The position numbers and the translations under genes are program-made. From Anticarsia gemmatalis (taxonomy: Eukaryota > Arthropoda > Insecta > Lepidoptera > Erebidae): DNA of 64,000 nucleotides. The DNA lies in NCBI RefSeq assembly GCF_050436995.1, contig NC_134758.1, positions 7,936,001-8,000,000 of the forward strand. The letters run 5' to 3'. Each line of letters begins with the position of its first letter. The first letter of the stretch is position 1. Below, in pieces: positions 39,201-52,050 of this stretch. The notes below the pieces were generated by a model. That model saw only the letters and a list, made by a program, of their open reading frames with translations, was not told where the DNA came from and searched no databases.

Positions 39201-42200
39201 TCAGTCTGAACAGAGGCTTCAGAAAGCTAAAGTTTGATCGTGTATGGCTGTAAATTAATTGAAATCGTGAGGCTCTGGAGATCAGACGGGCTATGTTCAA
39301 TCACACGTCCAGGTACGTAGTTAGACGATTAGTGAACATGTTTGGGCACCGTGGTGTTAGGTAGAGTCGGTACCGTAGACGAGGTGGTGCGGACGGACGC
39401 CTGCTGTAGTATAAACGCTCGATCAAACGGCCGGGTAGACGGGAGAGCGCCGATTACGTCACTCACATCCAGATGATTGATTACGTCGATTTTAACGCCG
39501 AATAACTCGCGAAATGAATCAACTTTATTTTAATCGAACAGCATTTCGTGGCCTTCACATTGTCCTCTAATACGTCTTTCCAAATTAATTTGCGGCTCTC
39601 GGTTCCGAATAACATACCATATTGTGAACGACCTTTACGATTTTATTGCTTCGAAATCGCTGAATACTAGATAAGATAACGTATGGTTACATAAACGTGA
39701 CCGAAGATGTTATATTATATTTATACATTTCACCAATTACGACAACTTATTTTATAATCTTTAGTCAAGTTAATTACATAACTTATCGTACGATAGATAT
39801 AAGTGTTCCGTGAAGTGGAAGTCGATATTATTTTTAATAAATTGATATCTCGTTTTACAGAAATTGCTCATTACTCAAATATTTGACTGCGACAGCGACG
39901 AGTCCCTTTTCCAGACATAATGGCGGACACAGATTCGGATATTCATTTTGTGACAGAGATCAATATTCGCTACATTTACTACGATATTTATGACACAACG
40001 GAATACAACAAGACCGTCTTGCTTTATCAGATTATTGGATTTTCTCTCAAATAATATTTGTTCTAACTTCACACATTATGTTGCCTCCACAGGCGATTTA
40101 ACTGTTATCGAAACATGTAAAAGCTATTCAGAATAGGCGAGTCAGTTAGCTATGAAGCGTGTAAGATTTTCACGGTTCAGCCACTTCATTTTCACTGTTA
40201 TAGAGGATCAATGAAAATCTATTCCAAAGCAAAGAAGCATAGCACAGCCTGTTTCGGTTGCACTTCTTATGCCTCTACTGAAACCACTACTGACAATATT
40301 CATGTCTTATAATTATTCTTTTACCGAGTTCAGCTGTTATCACTTTTTAAGTACGTAAGCCAAGAACTACTAGGGTATAACTCTTACAGACATTGCCCAA
40401 ACAAATTAAAAATTAATCAGAGTACCAAAAAGCAGCTATAATCAGCAACCGAATACAACATTGGATTATTAAAAAAGTTTAAATATACGCGGTATAAGAA
40501 TTAAAATTAGAGCCGACCTGGATTTCAAAAGGCTATTCCGTGTATCTATCTAATGCAGCCTAAAATAAAGTCCATTTAGCGACGAGCGGTCGTGGGTGGA
40601 TGCTGACACCCGTCTCACATCCGCACATTTCAACTAAATGTTTTGTTTACTCTTGAATTCCGCGAATACTGATTTCACTAGTATATTCTTCTTGTCTAGT
40701 TTTCTTCAGAATAGTGCTGGGTAGTAGGCTTTTACCCATACAGTAACACGATGACACTAAACGAATATTCGTTGGATACCGTGTTGAGCTTTTCCACCCA
40801 GCTATATGTTTAAAAATGTACATAGTATTCTATAAATAGTCGACATCAAAATTTATAATAACTTTATAATAAAGATACAAAGGTCAGAGAATTTACCTTA
40901 AATTATGAAACACAAATATATAAGTTTCGCTTTACATTCAACAAAGAGCTGATCCTTGACATTAACGTTTTGATTCAGTCTTGTTTTCATTTATCTTACG
41001 TACCTAATATTATTTAAGATTAGAATTAAAATGTTTGTTTAGGTATAAATAAATATGTTCCACGTTTACAGTTTGCGACTTCATGACGTGAGTTTTCCAG
41101 CACGTATTGCAGTATTGGACTTTGTAAGACTGTCTTATCAATGGCGATAGACCATTAATTTATACACATATTTACATATCAATGAAATGAGCCAACGACA
41201 ACGTCCGTCATAGAACGCAACAATAACGAACAGAGTATCGCGACATCACGTTATACCAACATGACACAATGATCTATCAGCTCGACACAAGTGCTGCACT
41301 TGCTAATCGTGCTTTACGTCTCGCTTATTTGTATATAAATAAAAGAAGACGGAGATACGTACGATTGAAAAAGTTAGCGACACTAAATTTTATACAATCC
41401 GTTTGATGTGGAAGCGTGGGCGATCCACCAGGCGGACTGTACGACACGTCATTTTACGATTCGACTAGTATGTCTTGTTTATAGCTACTCTATAAAGTCA
41501 TTACATAGAAACCACATTCATGGTCGTTTATTATCTACGAGTTGGAACTCACAACAGTATTCAATCAAAGTAAAAGAAATGTTGCGTGAATTTAGCTCCG
41601 TCATTATTTAAATACTCAATACTCATGTGTGTCAAGAATAACATGACACAACCAAACTTTACCTATATTTTTCTACTTATTGCTGAAAAGGAAATAGTTA
41701 TATTAACTTTAAACGCGTCGTAACGAGAACATTTAGTACAACCATTAATTCAGATAAAAGAATTAAGTAATAATTCAACAACAGTCAACGAACTTACTAA
41801 TTAATGCTAATGCAGCAGCAAATGAATTCGATTTTTACATGAAATAGTTCCTTTGAATTACAAATGAAGTGTTAAAAAAATTCGCAACAAACAACTTTCT
41901 TTTGACAATGACTCAACACCCACAAGCCTTCGGTGGTATACAATTCACGACCTTTAAGATAATATTAAAAATTCTTGAAGAGGTAATTTTGACTTATCGC
42001 GTCCTCTTCAATAGAAAATCGGACAGACTTGGAGAAAAGAAGGTATTGAATATTTATATTTTTGGGTATAAATGAATCAGAACATAATTTGTTTTGATCG
42101 TAGAATTGACACGACGACATTTGATGGCGCCTGTGCACACAACAGTGCCGAGAGTGACAACACACAGCACAGGTGGCGCACACATTAACACAATGTTGGT

Positions 42201-43291
42201 GTGTCGCCGCACTCGCCGCGTGGGCGACGGTGGCCGCAACTTAACAATAATGGACGCGCACAGGGTTGACACACCTCAATGTAATTCATCTTTCCTTCCT
42301 TTGCCACTTGTTGAGGAAAAGATTGTAGAAAAATCTACTCAAACGACATGAATCGACGACGTGATTCAACAATGTTAATTAATGAGTTCTGACATGAATA
42401 TGCATACATCGAATACTGCTCAAATATTATTTTTAAATGATACATTATATCTTATAATGGGTGGTTTTTATGTTCTTATACGTCGACTTGTCTGCCAACC
42501 CTGACGTGTATGTAAATAGAAGAGTGTCCGTGTGCCGTCGCGAGTCGCGAGTGTAGGCGGGGTTGTTTGCCTCGACTCTCCTATTGCGTGATACACTCAA
42601 TAAAACTGTTGTTGGACTCCAAATTGGTCGTTTAAACGAATACGCCGCCTCCTTGTAGGTTCGACGCAAACTGTGGCCATCAGAACCGGCAATTACGCGA
42701 GATAATTTAGTTCACCACCTTGTCATGATTAAACCCAGCGATCTGTCCTATCACGCTACGTAGCTCGATATTTCTCATCACTTGTATGGATTTATACGTA
42801 TCGTTTGTACCAGCATACAATAGCAGCTTCAGCGAAATTGACTTCACATCAGTTTTATAATCATAATGCAATGACCTGAAACAATTTTGCTTGGTTGGCG
42901 TTACGCTATCGTCATAAATACATACGTATACACGTGCGCTACTGCGAACGAAACTCGAAATAACTGTCCTTAACACACCGAAGCCGGTTTCTCGATAGGA
43001 ATCAAAATGCAAGTTAATATTATAATTAGCAATACTGCAATGCAATTAACACGTCAGTTGCCTTTTTACCGCAAACAAGTAAGCTAAGTAATATTGTGGA
43101 AACTCGGGGTTTACGTAACTGCCGTCGCGTGACTAGCTCCGTTCATTCAGCCTCGCAACCCAAAGCTCAACATCACGTACACGTTTATAAATCGCTCCTC
43201 TTTATCGCTTTACCTCTGATTATTATTTAATTCAATATTGCACCTATCCAGAGTAGTACACTTAAGTTTCTGTAAATAAAATTCTATCTGA
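36232..43291. other. Non-coding DNA
   Basis: No supported gene. GC-richer patches at about 37415-37470, 39290-39440 and 42180-42245 have no exon structure I can defend. The 112-codon - strand frame at 42707-43045 has no recognisable motif. Confidence 0.45.
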
Positions 43292-43402
43292 AGATCCGGT
43301 TTCTGAGGTACCTACATTAATTAGCGTTAAAACTCATACAAAAAAACGCTATTGAATAGATAAACTACCGTTAAATGTACTCAGAAATCGGGCATTAATG
43401 TT
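43292..43402. mobile_element. Palindromic MITE, copy 2 (opposite orientation)
   Basis: It shares its body with 27674-27798 in reverse complement: CGGTTTCTGAG, AACGCTATTGAATAGATAAA, CTACCGTTAAATGTACTCAG and the CGGGCATTAATG end. The left portion is less complete, and its internal palindrome is more degraded than in copy 1. Confidence 0.8.
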
Positions 43403-45300
43403 TCAGCTCCAGCTACCTTGTTTTTAAAGAAAATTGCCAGCTGTCTTTGGACTTTGTCCTTATAGGTGCCGCATTCAATTTTGCGGTTTGATAGAGGTTA
43501 CTTGTTATTGTGCAATACTATCACTGTTATAAGTTTGTAGGTATGTTTTTGGTGTTCGTTTAAAGAAGATCAAACGTGGCTGATTTGAGATAATGACTGT
43601 TAAGCATTTTGACGATATTGTGTACTGACTATACAATTTAACTAGTGGAGTTTTGGTGCTCTACAATTTGCACGTGTAAGCATGACGTTGTAAACTCCGA
43701 AGCAATTCTTTACTTTATTTCATAGTAATATAGCTACATTGTAAAATAAATATTTCAATATTTTATTAAAGTACACCCAAATCTATCGCTGGCGCAACTT
43801 AAAAATCTGAATGTACAAAGTGTTTTTTATCAATAGCCACTTCATTTTATGGATAAGGTACAGATACGCTTTAAGGCGTGAAATCATTGAAAGATCTTTT
43901 GAAATTGGACTCTGAAACTCGACTAGCAACCGGGCTGACTTAATTTAGGTATATTTAATTTACAATAGCCACATTGACGTCAATCTCGTGTTGTATGTTT
44001 AGCTAAACTAATGGATGCTAATACCGTACATAATTCTCAATGTATTACGTAAAGTGTTGACTGATACATGATGATAAAAAACAAGCTAACGCACGAGTGA
44101 AAGAGGGGGTAATGTAAGCAGCAGTTCTACCTTGTTGTTTGTCTAAATGACGGTGTAACTTCGTACCTGTTGTGTACACGATCTACTCATCACGATTCGG
44201 TTTTATCCTAACAAATAGCAATATCTGATGACTTCCAATACCCATTTCGACATATGCAAATAAGTGACTAATTGTATGATTAGTTTTAACCGATATCCGC
44301 TTGTAACAGCACGCAACGTGGACATAATTAAGTGTTTATTTTTGTGTTCACACTACTACAGCTTGGTTATCATGCATGTGTGCGTAATTACTAATTACTG
44401 ATTACACAGAACGTTTGCATGTCCCTACGCTACTCACTGAGGGTTGGCTACTGTTCGTAATCTATTCAAGTGCAGTATATCGGATATAGAAACGATTAAA
44501 ATTAAAATATTTCTATAAACTCTATATCTAAATAACGTGTAAAATCTTGTGTTAACGTTTTTTATTCAACCCATATTATTTTGGGACTACATCAACGTAT
44601 AACAAGTAATAATATACGTCCTATATTTAGGGCAAATATTTGATGGTTACGAAACTAACCGCTCGTCGGACAACCCTAGTTATAACGTCTGTGACAGCTG
44701 GGCGAAACAGGTGCGTACGATCATATCATATTATAGTACTTATTGCCAGCATTTGAACACCGCTCCTGTACAATTAAATTAATAACTAATGTAAACAGTC
44801 ACGTCTATGACACAATGTTAGTTATCATCTGCGGATAAATTTGTGTTATTTTTATCGTGCAAACAATACATATATACTTCAGTAGTTATTTTGCAACATA
44901 ACTGTACAGCGGCTCTTATTAAAACGTGTATAAACTGTGTAATTTGCATTTTCATTGCCTCTGAACGATTGACAATAATTGTAATGAACAAGTTAACGAT
45001 AAAGACGTCCGCAATATCATTTTCTGTCAGACCCGCATACTATATCATGAAAATTTACGACTAATATTGGTGATACGAAACAAATTAATTATAATTTGCT
45101 TAATTAAACATTACAATATCAATTAACTTGTTAATATCACAACAACATCGTCAATAGATGTACAAAAATAAATTAAACGCGTTGCTGACTTTCCCAAACA
45201 TTTGTGTCGGTATTACGGAGAGTTGATAAAACTAACTTGGTATAAACAGATCTTTGATAAACATTGAGCGAATCAAGCGTAAAGTCAAAATAATCCGGGC
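43403..45300. other. Non-coding DNA
   Basis: No supported gene. A perfect CRE octamer lies at 43975-43982. Confidence 0.5.
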
Positions 45301-45310
45301 ATTTGTAAGT

Positions 45311-45575
45311 TTCTGCGGGGCGGCGTGCGTGACGATGGGTGTAGGGGGAGCGGCGGGGACTGGCTACAGGGCAATAGGGGGTTTGTTGGTAGGGGGAAAT
45401 GGCGGGCGCTGTAAGACGCGGCGTGAATGGCGGCGGCAAGGTCAGGGGCGTCGGAAGTGGGTTACGGGCGGCGCCCTATCGACCGCCCGGCCGCCGCCCG
45501 CCCCGGGCCGCCTCGCGCCACTCCGCGCCACCCTGCACCACCTCACGCGCCCGCCACGCGCCCGACACGCCGCCT
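45311..45575. promoter_or_regulatory. GC island with G-rich to C-rich strand switch
   Basis: The left half (45317-45406) has repeated G-runs on the + strand (GGGG, GGG, GGGGG, GGGG, GGG, GGGGG, GGGGG, GGG). The right half (about 45470-45575) is C-rich. Long frames here are compositional. A donor-like CATTT|GTAAGTTT lies just upstream at about 45305. It may be a promoter or an alternative 5' exon region for a + strand gene such as ataxin-1, but no exon is proven. Confidence 0.3.
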
Positions 45576-46033
45576 AATAACACCATTGTATCATTATCAT
45601 ACTTTATAAACGACGCTCACAACTTTTTACGCGTGTACTCGCCCTATACGCTCAGAAATGGAAACGTGCGCTTGATTAAGCTGCTGCTACTTACTTATTT
45701 TTACAGTTTTACTTATTCTGCTGAATTTCATGTATTGTGAATCTATTATATATTAGGTTGGTATGTTAGTAAAATATTGCAACACAAATAATATGAATCA
45801 GCCCAAAATCTATTTTTTTTTGGGATCGATCTGTGACAAATTGAAAAATCCTTCTTTTTAGAAGGTCCATAATGTCTACGTTTCGTATTTCACGAAAAAC
45901 AGTACAATAATAATTAATAACTCCATTTTTTCAATCATTCCTATACATACTATCTCGCGTTTCACCGATTTTCTTAATTTGCTAATAAAATTTATTTTTC
46001 TAACAGACGAAAATATTTTGGCAAATAACAATT
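45576..46033. other. Non-coding DNA
   Basis: AT-rich stretch between two GC islands. A TTAGGTTGGTATGTTAG string near 45753 recalls mariner-type ends, but no matching second end was found. Confidence 0.4.
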
Positions 46034-46245
46034 AGTTGTGCGCTAGAGCAGCGGCCATGTTGTTTTGTAGAGCTCGTGATGTAAGCGCTTCCGCCGAGAA
46101 TCGTTCGCGAATTTGGCTCGCCATTCATACGAGGTTTTTTACCGTGCGGCCGGCGAACTCGCGGCCTTGCTGCCTGCGCCTACGCCGCGCCGCCGCGCCG
46201 CCGCTGCGCGCCGTCCGAACGCAGCCAACAGACAGCGCGCTATAC
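46034..46245. promoter_or_regulatory. GC island
   Basis: A CpG-rich block contains GCGGCCATGTTG, a YY1/Pho-like GCCAT core, and then Arg/Ala/Pro-biased frames. No flanking splice sites support a coding exon. Confidence 0.25.
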
Positions 46246-48212
46246 TTCTTCTACACAAAATTAGATCGTCTCTACGTTTATTTTTATACGTCTTACTATT
46301 TTATTTTATATCTCAAAATTACACGTGTAACATAAAAACTAAAATTGACAAACACGATAGAGTCCACAAACACTTTGATTGATTGATATCTATCATTCAG
46401 TCTCAAATGAATTTAATGACTCTAAGGAATCACATGTGGGAACAAAATGCTGAATTATACCATCAATTTTAAATTAAAAATAAATAGTAAGTACAATCAG
46501 TGACAAATGACGCAATAGTCCATCTTTGATTGTTTATTATCTAGCGCCATTAGGTGATTACGTATTTTGTAGCTTTGGTTAAAAATAAAATGAGTTTGTT
46601 GTCTGTTGTGTGTTGTTGAACGTTGGGTTGCGCAGGCGCATCACTCAACCTGAGAGCTAGCTAATTGGCTTGAATTTTTTAAACCTTAGTCACGACATAC
46701 CATCTTTCATTGTTTTTGTGAGTCACAATGGCAAACAATGTACACGATCTTGTTTCCTCATTCGCGAAATTTGATTTTACACACACAACAAACATAAATA
46801 CAACAAACAACGTGCAAGTGTGCGTGTAAAAAAAGCCTTTTGTCTATTATGTAACATAATTAAGTATGTGTGTAATTCGGACACATTACACACGTAACAG
46901 CATGTTGACTGAAGCTGGAATGTGATATCGTGTTAAATCATAATTTATTCTTAGTGCTGCTGTTGCTTGGTTTTCCATGAAACCAGATAAGGAAAATGTA
47001 AAGTTGTCTTTGTCCATTGATACCTATCTCATTCGACGTTTCCTTATGAAAACATTTTGTTGCAACAAATGACATCTCACTTAATGGATATCCATAATGG
47101 AAATAAATGATTTACGACTGACTTTTTTCAATCTCAAATAACGCCGTGTGTTGAGAGCGCAAGAATTTAGTCGCATACTAAACTAGGCTGACCTTACATT
47201 AGGATCTACAATCAGATTTCTGAGAAACAACCTCGGCTTGTTCAATTCAGAGGATGTCCTTTAAAAAATTGTAATCACATCTGAAGGTCCAGTATAGGTC
47301 GTTTCTACGTGAATGAGTAACAAACAAAACTTTCCTCTTTGTAATATTAGGCATTATAACAATGTGCCGAAGCTAGATTGACTAGGTTTCCTTCAGGCTT
47401 TGAAAAACTGTTTCACACGAACACAAGGTCACAAAAGGTTCGTGACTAAGTCTAGAAAGCCTAGCCTTGTGAAATATTTCGATACCTATCGAGTTTCACA
47501 TCTTTTGACGGCTTTTATCATGAATTAGGTAAGCAACATTACTGAAAGATTCTGTGTAGACTGCTAAACTGTAAATTAAACGAATTTTAGTTTTTAAAAT
47601 ATTTGTTCGAAGCATTCACGATAAGATTTTTTGTTGTAATTATAAGTTCGTTCGGAGTTTTGTTCGAAGTGTTTAACGCTTATTTTCTTGTTAGATAAGA
47701 GAGAGCGTATGTGCTATCGGCTCCGCTAACAAGTTTTTGTCAACAACATGTCTATAGATACAATCGTATAGTAGTCATCCCCTAGTGAGAGAGATATGCT
47801 AACTCGAAAAGAGCGTATTGTTTGCGCAGGTGCGTCGGTGCCTTCTTTGTTCTTCAAATTATCGCTTGCAGCACCAACACGCACAGGAATGTTGACGATT
47901 CTTTCAACTTATACTTATTTTCTTTCAAGTATTATCGGATTTTGCTTTTGTGCTTTTTATGTTTCGCGCTTGCTAATGGCTCACGAGAATAAAAATTTTA
48001 TCAAGTTGTTCCTATACCTTCAAACGTTCAAAACTGCAATCGTGCATAGATAATTAAACATGCTTCACGCAACGCCATATTGAACTGGTCTGTGGGATTT
48101 AGCCGCTTTTTTTACAAGTTAATATGTCCAAAAAGCCTCTATAAAAGTATCGAGATAACCAAATTACATTTATTATTTACTCTTTCAAACAAGCATTATC
48201 TAACTACCTATA
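46246..48212. other. Non-coding DNA
   Basis: No supported gene. The 85-codon frame at 47796-48053 has no recognisable domain. Confidence 0.5.
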
Positions 48213-48676
48213 CAGGGTGTCCCAAAACTCAACGATAATCCGAGACAGGATGAAAGGCCAAGTCATACCGGCTATAGGAAAAATAAGAAAAAAATTCCAT
48301 ATCACTTAGTTCAGCAATAATAGACACTTTTCAAAAAAGTTGAAATTCCACACCCTTGGTCGCATTTTCAAGTCCTGTGATCACCAATGTTACAATTTCG
48401 CTGTGTTTTTTTGAATTTCGTGATCTTAATTAAATATGCTATTAATCGTATAACAAATTGATGCACAAAACATTGTTAATTTAATTAAAAAAGTTAAGTT
48501 TTAGTGAGTCATCTTTCTCAAAAATATCGTTAGTCAACTTTGACGCTTCATACTGAAAAAAAAATGTACTACACTACACTTGGCAAGTTATTTCAAAAGT
48601 TAGCGCATTTAATCAAGATTTCAAAATAGTATAACACTTGCCACTTTTCTTGCCATAAAAAATGTTATTTTTATTT

Positions 48677-48885
48677 GAACGAAGAGTATCCCCGCAAATG
48701 GATCGGACGCAGTTGTACAATTTTATGGCATCCTCGTTCAACCGATCTAAATCTAGTAGATATTTTTTACTGGGAATGCATAAAAGAATAAGTCTTTTCA
48801 AAATCAATACAAAATCTATCAGAACTTCGCCAGAAAATTGACACAGCGTCAGAAGAAATAAATGCAAGGAATTTTGCTTGACTGG
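48677..48885 (+). pseudogene. Transposase C-terminal fragment, left arm (broken)
   Basis: The + strand frame matches the right-arm fragment but has an in-frame TAA at 48789-48791. The conserved SPDLNPVD motif is altered to STDLNLVD. It is a decayed remnant of a Tc1/mariner-type DDE transposase. Confidence 0.75.
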
Positions 48886-49145
48886 TGAAAAAATCTTTTG
48901 TACGTCGTTGCAGAGCCTGTATTCGTGCCAGAGGAAAGCAATTATTTTCAGTAAAGATGTAATTGAGTCAGTCCATAACAAATATTTAATGTAATAAACA
49001 TAATAGGTTATAATAATTAAAAAAAAACAATGAACGAACCATCGATCTTATTTATTTTTTCTCCTTAAACTAAAGTAATTCCGAATTGTTTTCCTCTAGC
49101 ATGAATTCAGGCTCTGCAACGCCTTACAAAAGACCTTTGCACCGG

Positions 49146-49352
49146 TCAATCAAAATTCCTTGCATTTATTTCCTCTGACGCTGTGTCAATTTTCTGGCGA
49201 AGTTCTGATAGATTTTGTATTGATTTCGAATAAACTTTTTCTTTTATGCATTCCCAGTAAAAAATATCTACTGGATTTAGATCGGGAGAACAAGGAAGCC
49301 ATAAAATTGTACCACTGCGTCCGATCCATTTGCGGGGATACTCTTCGTTCAA
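49146..49352 (-). pseudogene. Transposase C-terminal fragment, right arm
   Basis: An open - strand frame of 68 codons contains LPCSPDLNPVDIFYWECIKE. This is the block around the third catalytic Asp of DDE_3-type (IS630/Tc1/mariner) transposases. The N-terminal DNA-binding region and the first two catalytic residues are absent, so it cannot be active. The left arm carries the same fragment in opposite orientation with a stop. Confidence 0.8.
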
Positions 49353-49816
49353 ATAAAAATAACATTTTTTATGGCAAGAAAAGTGGCAAGTGTTATACTA
49401 TTTTGAAATCTTGATTAAATGCGCCAACTTTTGAAATAACTTGCCAAGGGTAGTGTAGTACATTTTTTTTTCAGTATGAAGCGTCAAAGTTGACTAACGA
49501 TATTTTTGAGAAAGATGACTCACTAAAACTTAACTTTTTTAATTAAATTAACAATGTTTTGTGCATTAATTTGTTATACGATTAATAGCATATTTAATTA
49601 AGATCACGAAATTCAAAAAAACACAGCGAAATTGTAACATTGGTGATCACAGGACTTGAAAATGCGACCAAAGGTGTGGAATTTCAACTTTTTTGAAAAG
49701 TGTCTATTATTGCTGAACTAAGTGATATGGAATTTTTTTCTTATTTTTCCTATAGCCGGTATGACTTGGCCTTTCATCCTGTCTCGGATTATCGTTGAGT
49801 TTTGGGACACCCTGTA

Positions 49817-50969
49817 TAGTCCATTGAAATGTTACATGAGATTTACATTTATTAGAGGACGCAATTTTATTTTTGGAACATGTAGGGGGGGTCAATAGAA
49901 GCTTAACTTGAAGTTTGTGGGGTCGCCACCCTTGTCCCCCGGCCGCCATCTTGGAAAAGGGGGTGGAAACACTTTTTTCGCTATATCTCGGAAACTATGC
50001 GTCTTACAATAAAATTGTAAAAGCATAATTTGTAGCAAATTATTTTGTCTACAAATATGTTGAATAACTTTTTGTCCTAAATTAACAATTAAAGAAGTTA
50101 TAAGCAAAAAAGTGCAATTTTTTTTATAGTTATTTTCTTTATTGCTCTTTAACTTTTTTTAGCGACAGCCGCGCGGATGGGTCTCTGAGGTTAAGCTACG
50201 CTTGCCGAGGTTGTTTGGTGGATGGGTGACCATCTTACACATATCGAGTTCCTCCCTATTTCGGAAGGGACGTTAAATTGTGGGTCCCAGCTGTCATTTT
50301 CGAAGATATTTGACAGTCGTTAACAGTACTCAGAAGCTTGAAAGTCTGACAACCAGTCTTAACGAGGGGTATCGTTTTATATCCCAGGTAAATGGGTTGT
50401 GGAGGTCAGACAGGCAGTCACTCCAAGTAAAACACTGGTATTCAGCTGCATCTGGTGAGACTGGAAGCCGACTCCAACATAGTTTGGAAAAAAGGCTAAA
50501 CTGATATGAATATATTAAAAAAAAATAACTCAGACCAATCTTGTAGAGAATTTTGCGAGGAAAATTTTGCCCTATATTTTTTTCATGTCATTAATTAGAA
50601 ACTCAGTAATAGCGCTCCGAAAAAGACCGGATTCGAAAAGAAAATTTTTGTAAAAAAAAATTCACTATTTTGCTTATAACTTCTTTAATTGTTAATTTAG
50701 GACAAAAAGTTATTGAACATATTTGTAGACAAAATAATTTGCTACAAATTATGCTTTTACAATTTTATTGTAAGACGCATAGTTTCCAAGATATAGCGAA
50801 AAAAGTGTTTCCACCCCTTTTTCAAGATGGCGGCCGGGGGACAAGGGTGGCGACCCCACAAACTTCAAGTTAAGCTTCTATTGACCCCCCCTACATGTCC
50901 CAAAAATAAAATTGCGTCCTCTAAGAAATGCAATATTCGGCCCTCAAATTGTAACATTTCAATGGACTA
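49817..50969. mobile_element. Second foldback element, about 300-base arms, SINE in the loop
   Basis: It begins TAGTCCATTGAAATGTTAC at 49817 and ends with the exact inverse, GTAACATTTCAATGGACTA, at 50969. Arms of roughly 300 bases (49817-50118 and about 50651-50969) pair over GAGGACGCAATTTTATTTTT, GGTCAATAGAAGCTTAACTT and CTTTTTGTCCTAAATTAACA. TA at each edge fits a TA target. It directly adjoins the first foldback element, with only TATA between them. No coding frame is intact. A 5S-like SINE occupies part of the loop. Confidence 0.8.
50160..50515 (+). repeat. 5S-rRNA-like SINE nested in foldback element
   Basis: The head (GCGGATGGGTCTCTGAGGTT .. TGGATGGGTGACCATC) recalls the internal promoter part of 5S rRNA (TGGATGGGTGACCGC), as in SINE3-type elements. 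The body matches the fragment at 4475-4722. It ends in an A-rich tail at about 50508-50525. Confidence 0.7.
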
Positions 50970-52042
50970 ATATTTAACTCCACGAAACAAATCGCCGTGG
51001 TGTAAAAAATTCAAACAAGTAGAAAAAATATTTACTCGTGTACACGTGTTTCATGTAATAGTGATAAGTATCCAAACAATCGAGCAACTACGTGTGTATA
51101 TTATGTTTTGGCGAGGTAACCTTGTACACCGACTGCTTTCAATTAGAATCTTTTTGAAAAACTATAACAGTAACGGTGCTTACTTAACTCAGTTTAAATA
51201 GAAAAAATACAAGATGAATACTTTAAAAATACTTCATAGAAAGTTTACCCGTCTAATATGCCAAAATCAATATTACAAGTCGTTATGCAGGTGTACCTAT
51301 ATACTTGTGCTCTTTTATTCGATGGTTCCTTCACTTTCAGTACTTAATACGCAATGCCTAAAGGCGCAGTGGTATAATTTCACAGCGCTCGGTAATAAGC
51401 ACTTGAGCAGCCATGTAACAATTCATCATGAGACGAGTTTATTTCCCTGCGCACGTTCACGCCACTCGACCGTACAGTTCGTGTATGGATAACATGCGCC
51501 TAGTGTACCGCCGGACGATAAAGCAACAAAGATCGTTTTATGTGTTGATGGTAGACCTACTGTACCCTAAAAATAGAACAAAAGCGGTGTTTATACGACA
51601 GACTACTCCACGTCATGTGGCGTGCACACTGAATTACTAACTTTTATGTACGTGAATAAAATCTATTTATAATGTTGACGTCGGCCGCTCCACATTCTTA
51701 TCTCGTCGCGATACTAAACTCGACTCGAGTAATCTAACACAGATGCTGGACGCTACGTACCTATTTCTTCAGAGTAACGTAAGAGCGAGGGCTTCTCGCC
51801 CTACTCTGATCTAGTTAGTGTTAATCAATCTTCACATTTGTTGCTTGTTGTATATAATATATAGCCTTACAAATACCGATTAGGAATGCGTTATTTGACG
51901 AGAAATCCAGGGACTTCTGTAGCATCGTTAGCGATGGACCCGTAAGATATGGTAAAAAAATGGATTTAGTCCATGATTTCTCACGACTACATCTTCTAAA
52001 TATCATTATTGTATGCTAATGTATTGTCGTCTTTGTCATCAG
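50970..52042. other. Upstream of / intronic to ataxin-1
   Basis: No supported exon. The last bases, TGTCGTCTTTGTCATCAG, form a good acceptor for the exon at 52043, so at least the right end is intron. Confidence 0.6.
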
Positions 52043-52050
52043 CCCGTCCG

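Larger units (their letters stand above)
48213..49814. mobile_element. Foldback element from a Tc1/mariner-type transposon, two 731-base arms
   Basis: The sequence beginning CAGGGTGTCCCAAAACTCAA at 48213 is repeated in inverse, ending at 49814. TA flanks both sides (48211-48212 and 49815-49816), the target preference of the IS630/Tc1/mariner superfamily. The inverted arms run 48213-48943 and 49084-49814 around a 140-base spacer. Each arm holds the terminal region plus the C-terminal part of a DDE transposase gene reading inward. The element is thus a head-to-head duplication of one half of a transposon. The arms are closely similar but have diverged at scattered sites, so it is not an assembly mirror of identical sequence. 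Confidence 0.85.

Noticed and set aside
42707..43045. 112-codon - strand frame
   Set aside because: No recognisable motif, no coding composition and no splice context. A frame of this length is plausible by chance in 64 kb.
45745..45800. Mariner-like end (TTAGGTTGGTATGTTAG)
   Set aside because: No matching inverted end or transposase remnant was found nearby.
48613..48981. 122-codon - strand frame
   Set aside because: It is the antisense reading of the transposase fragment in the foldback left arm, not a gene.
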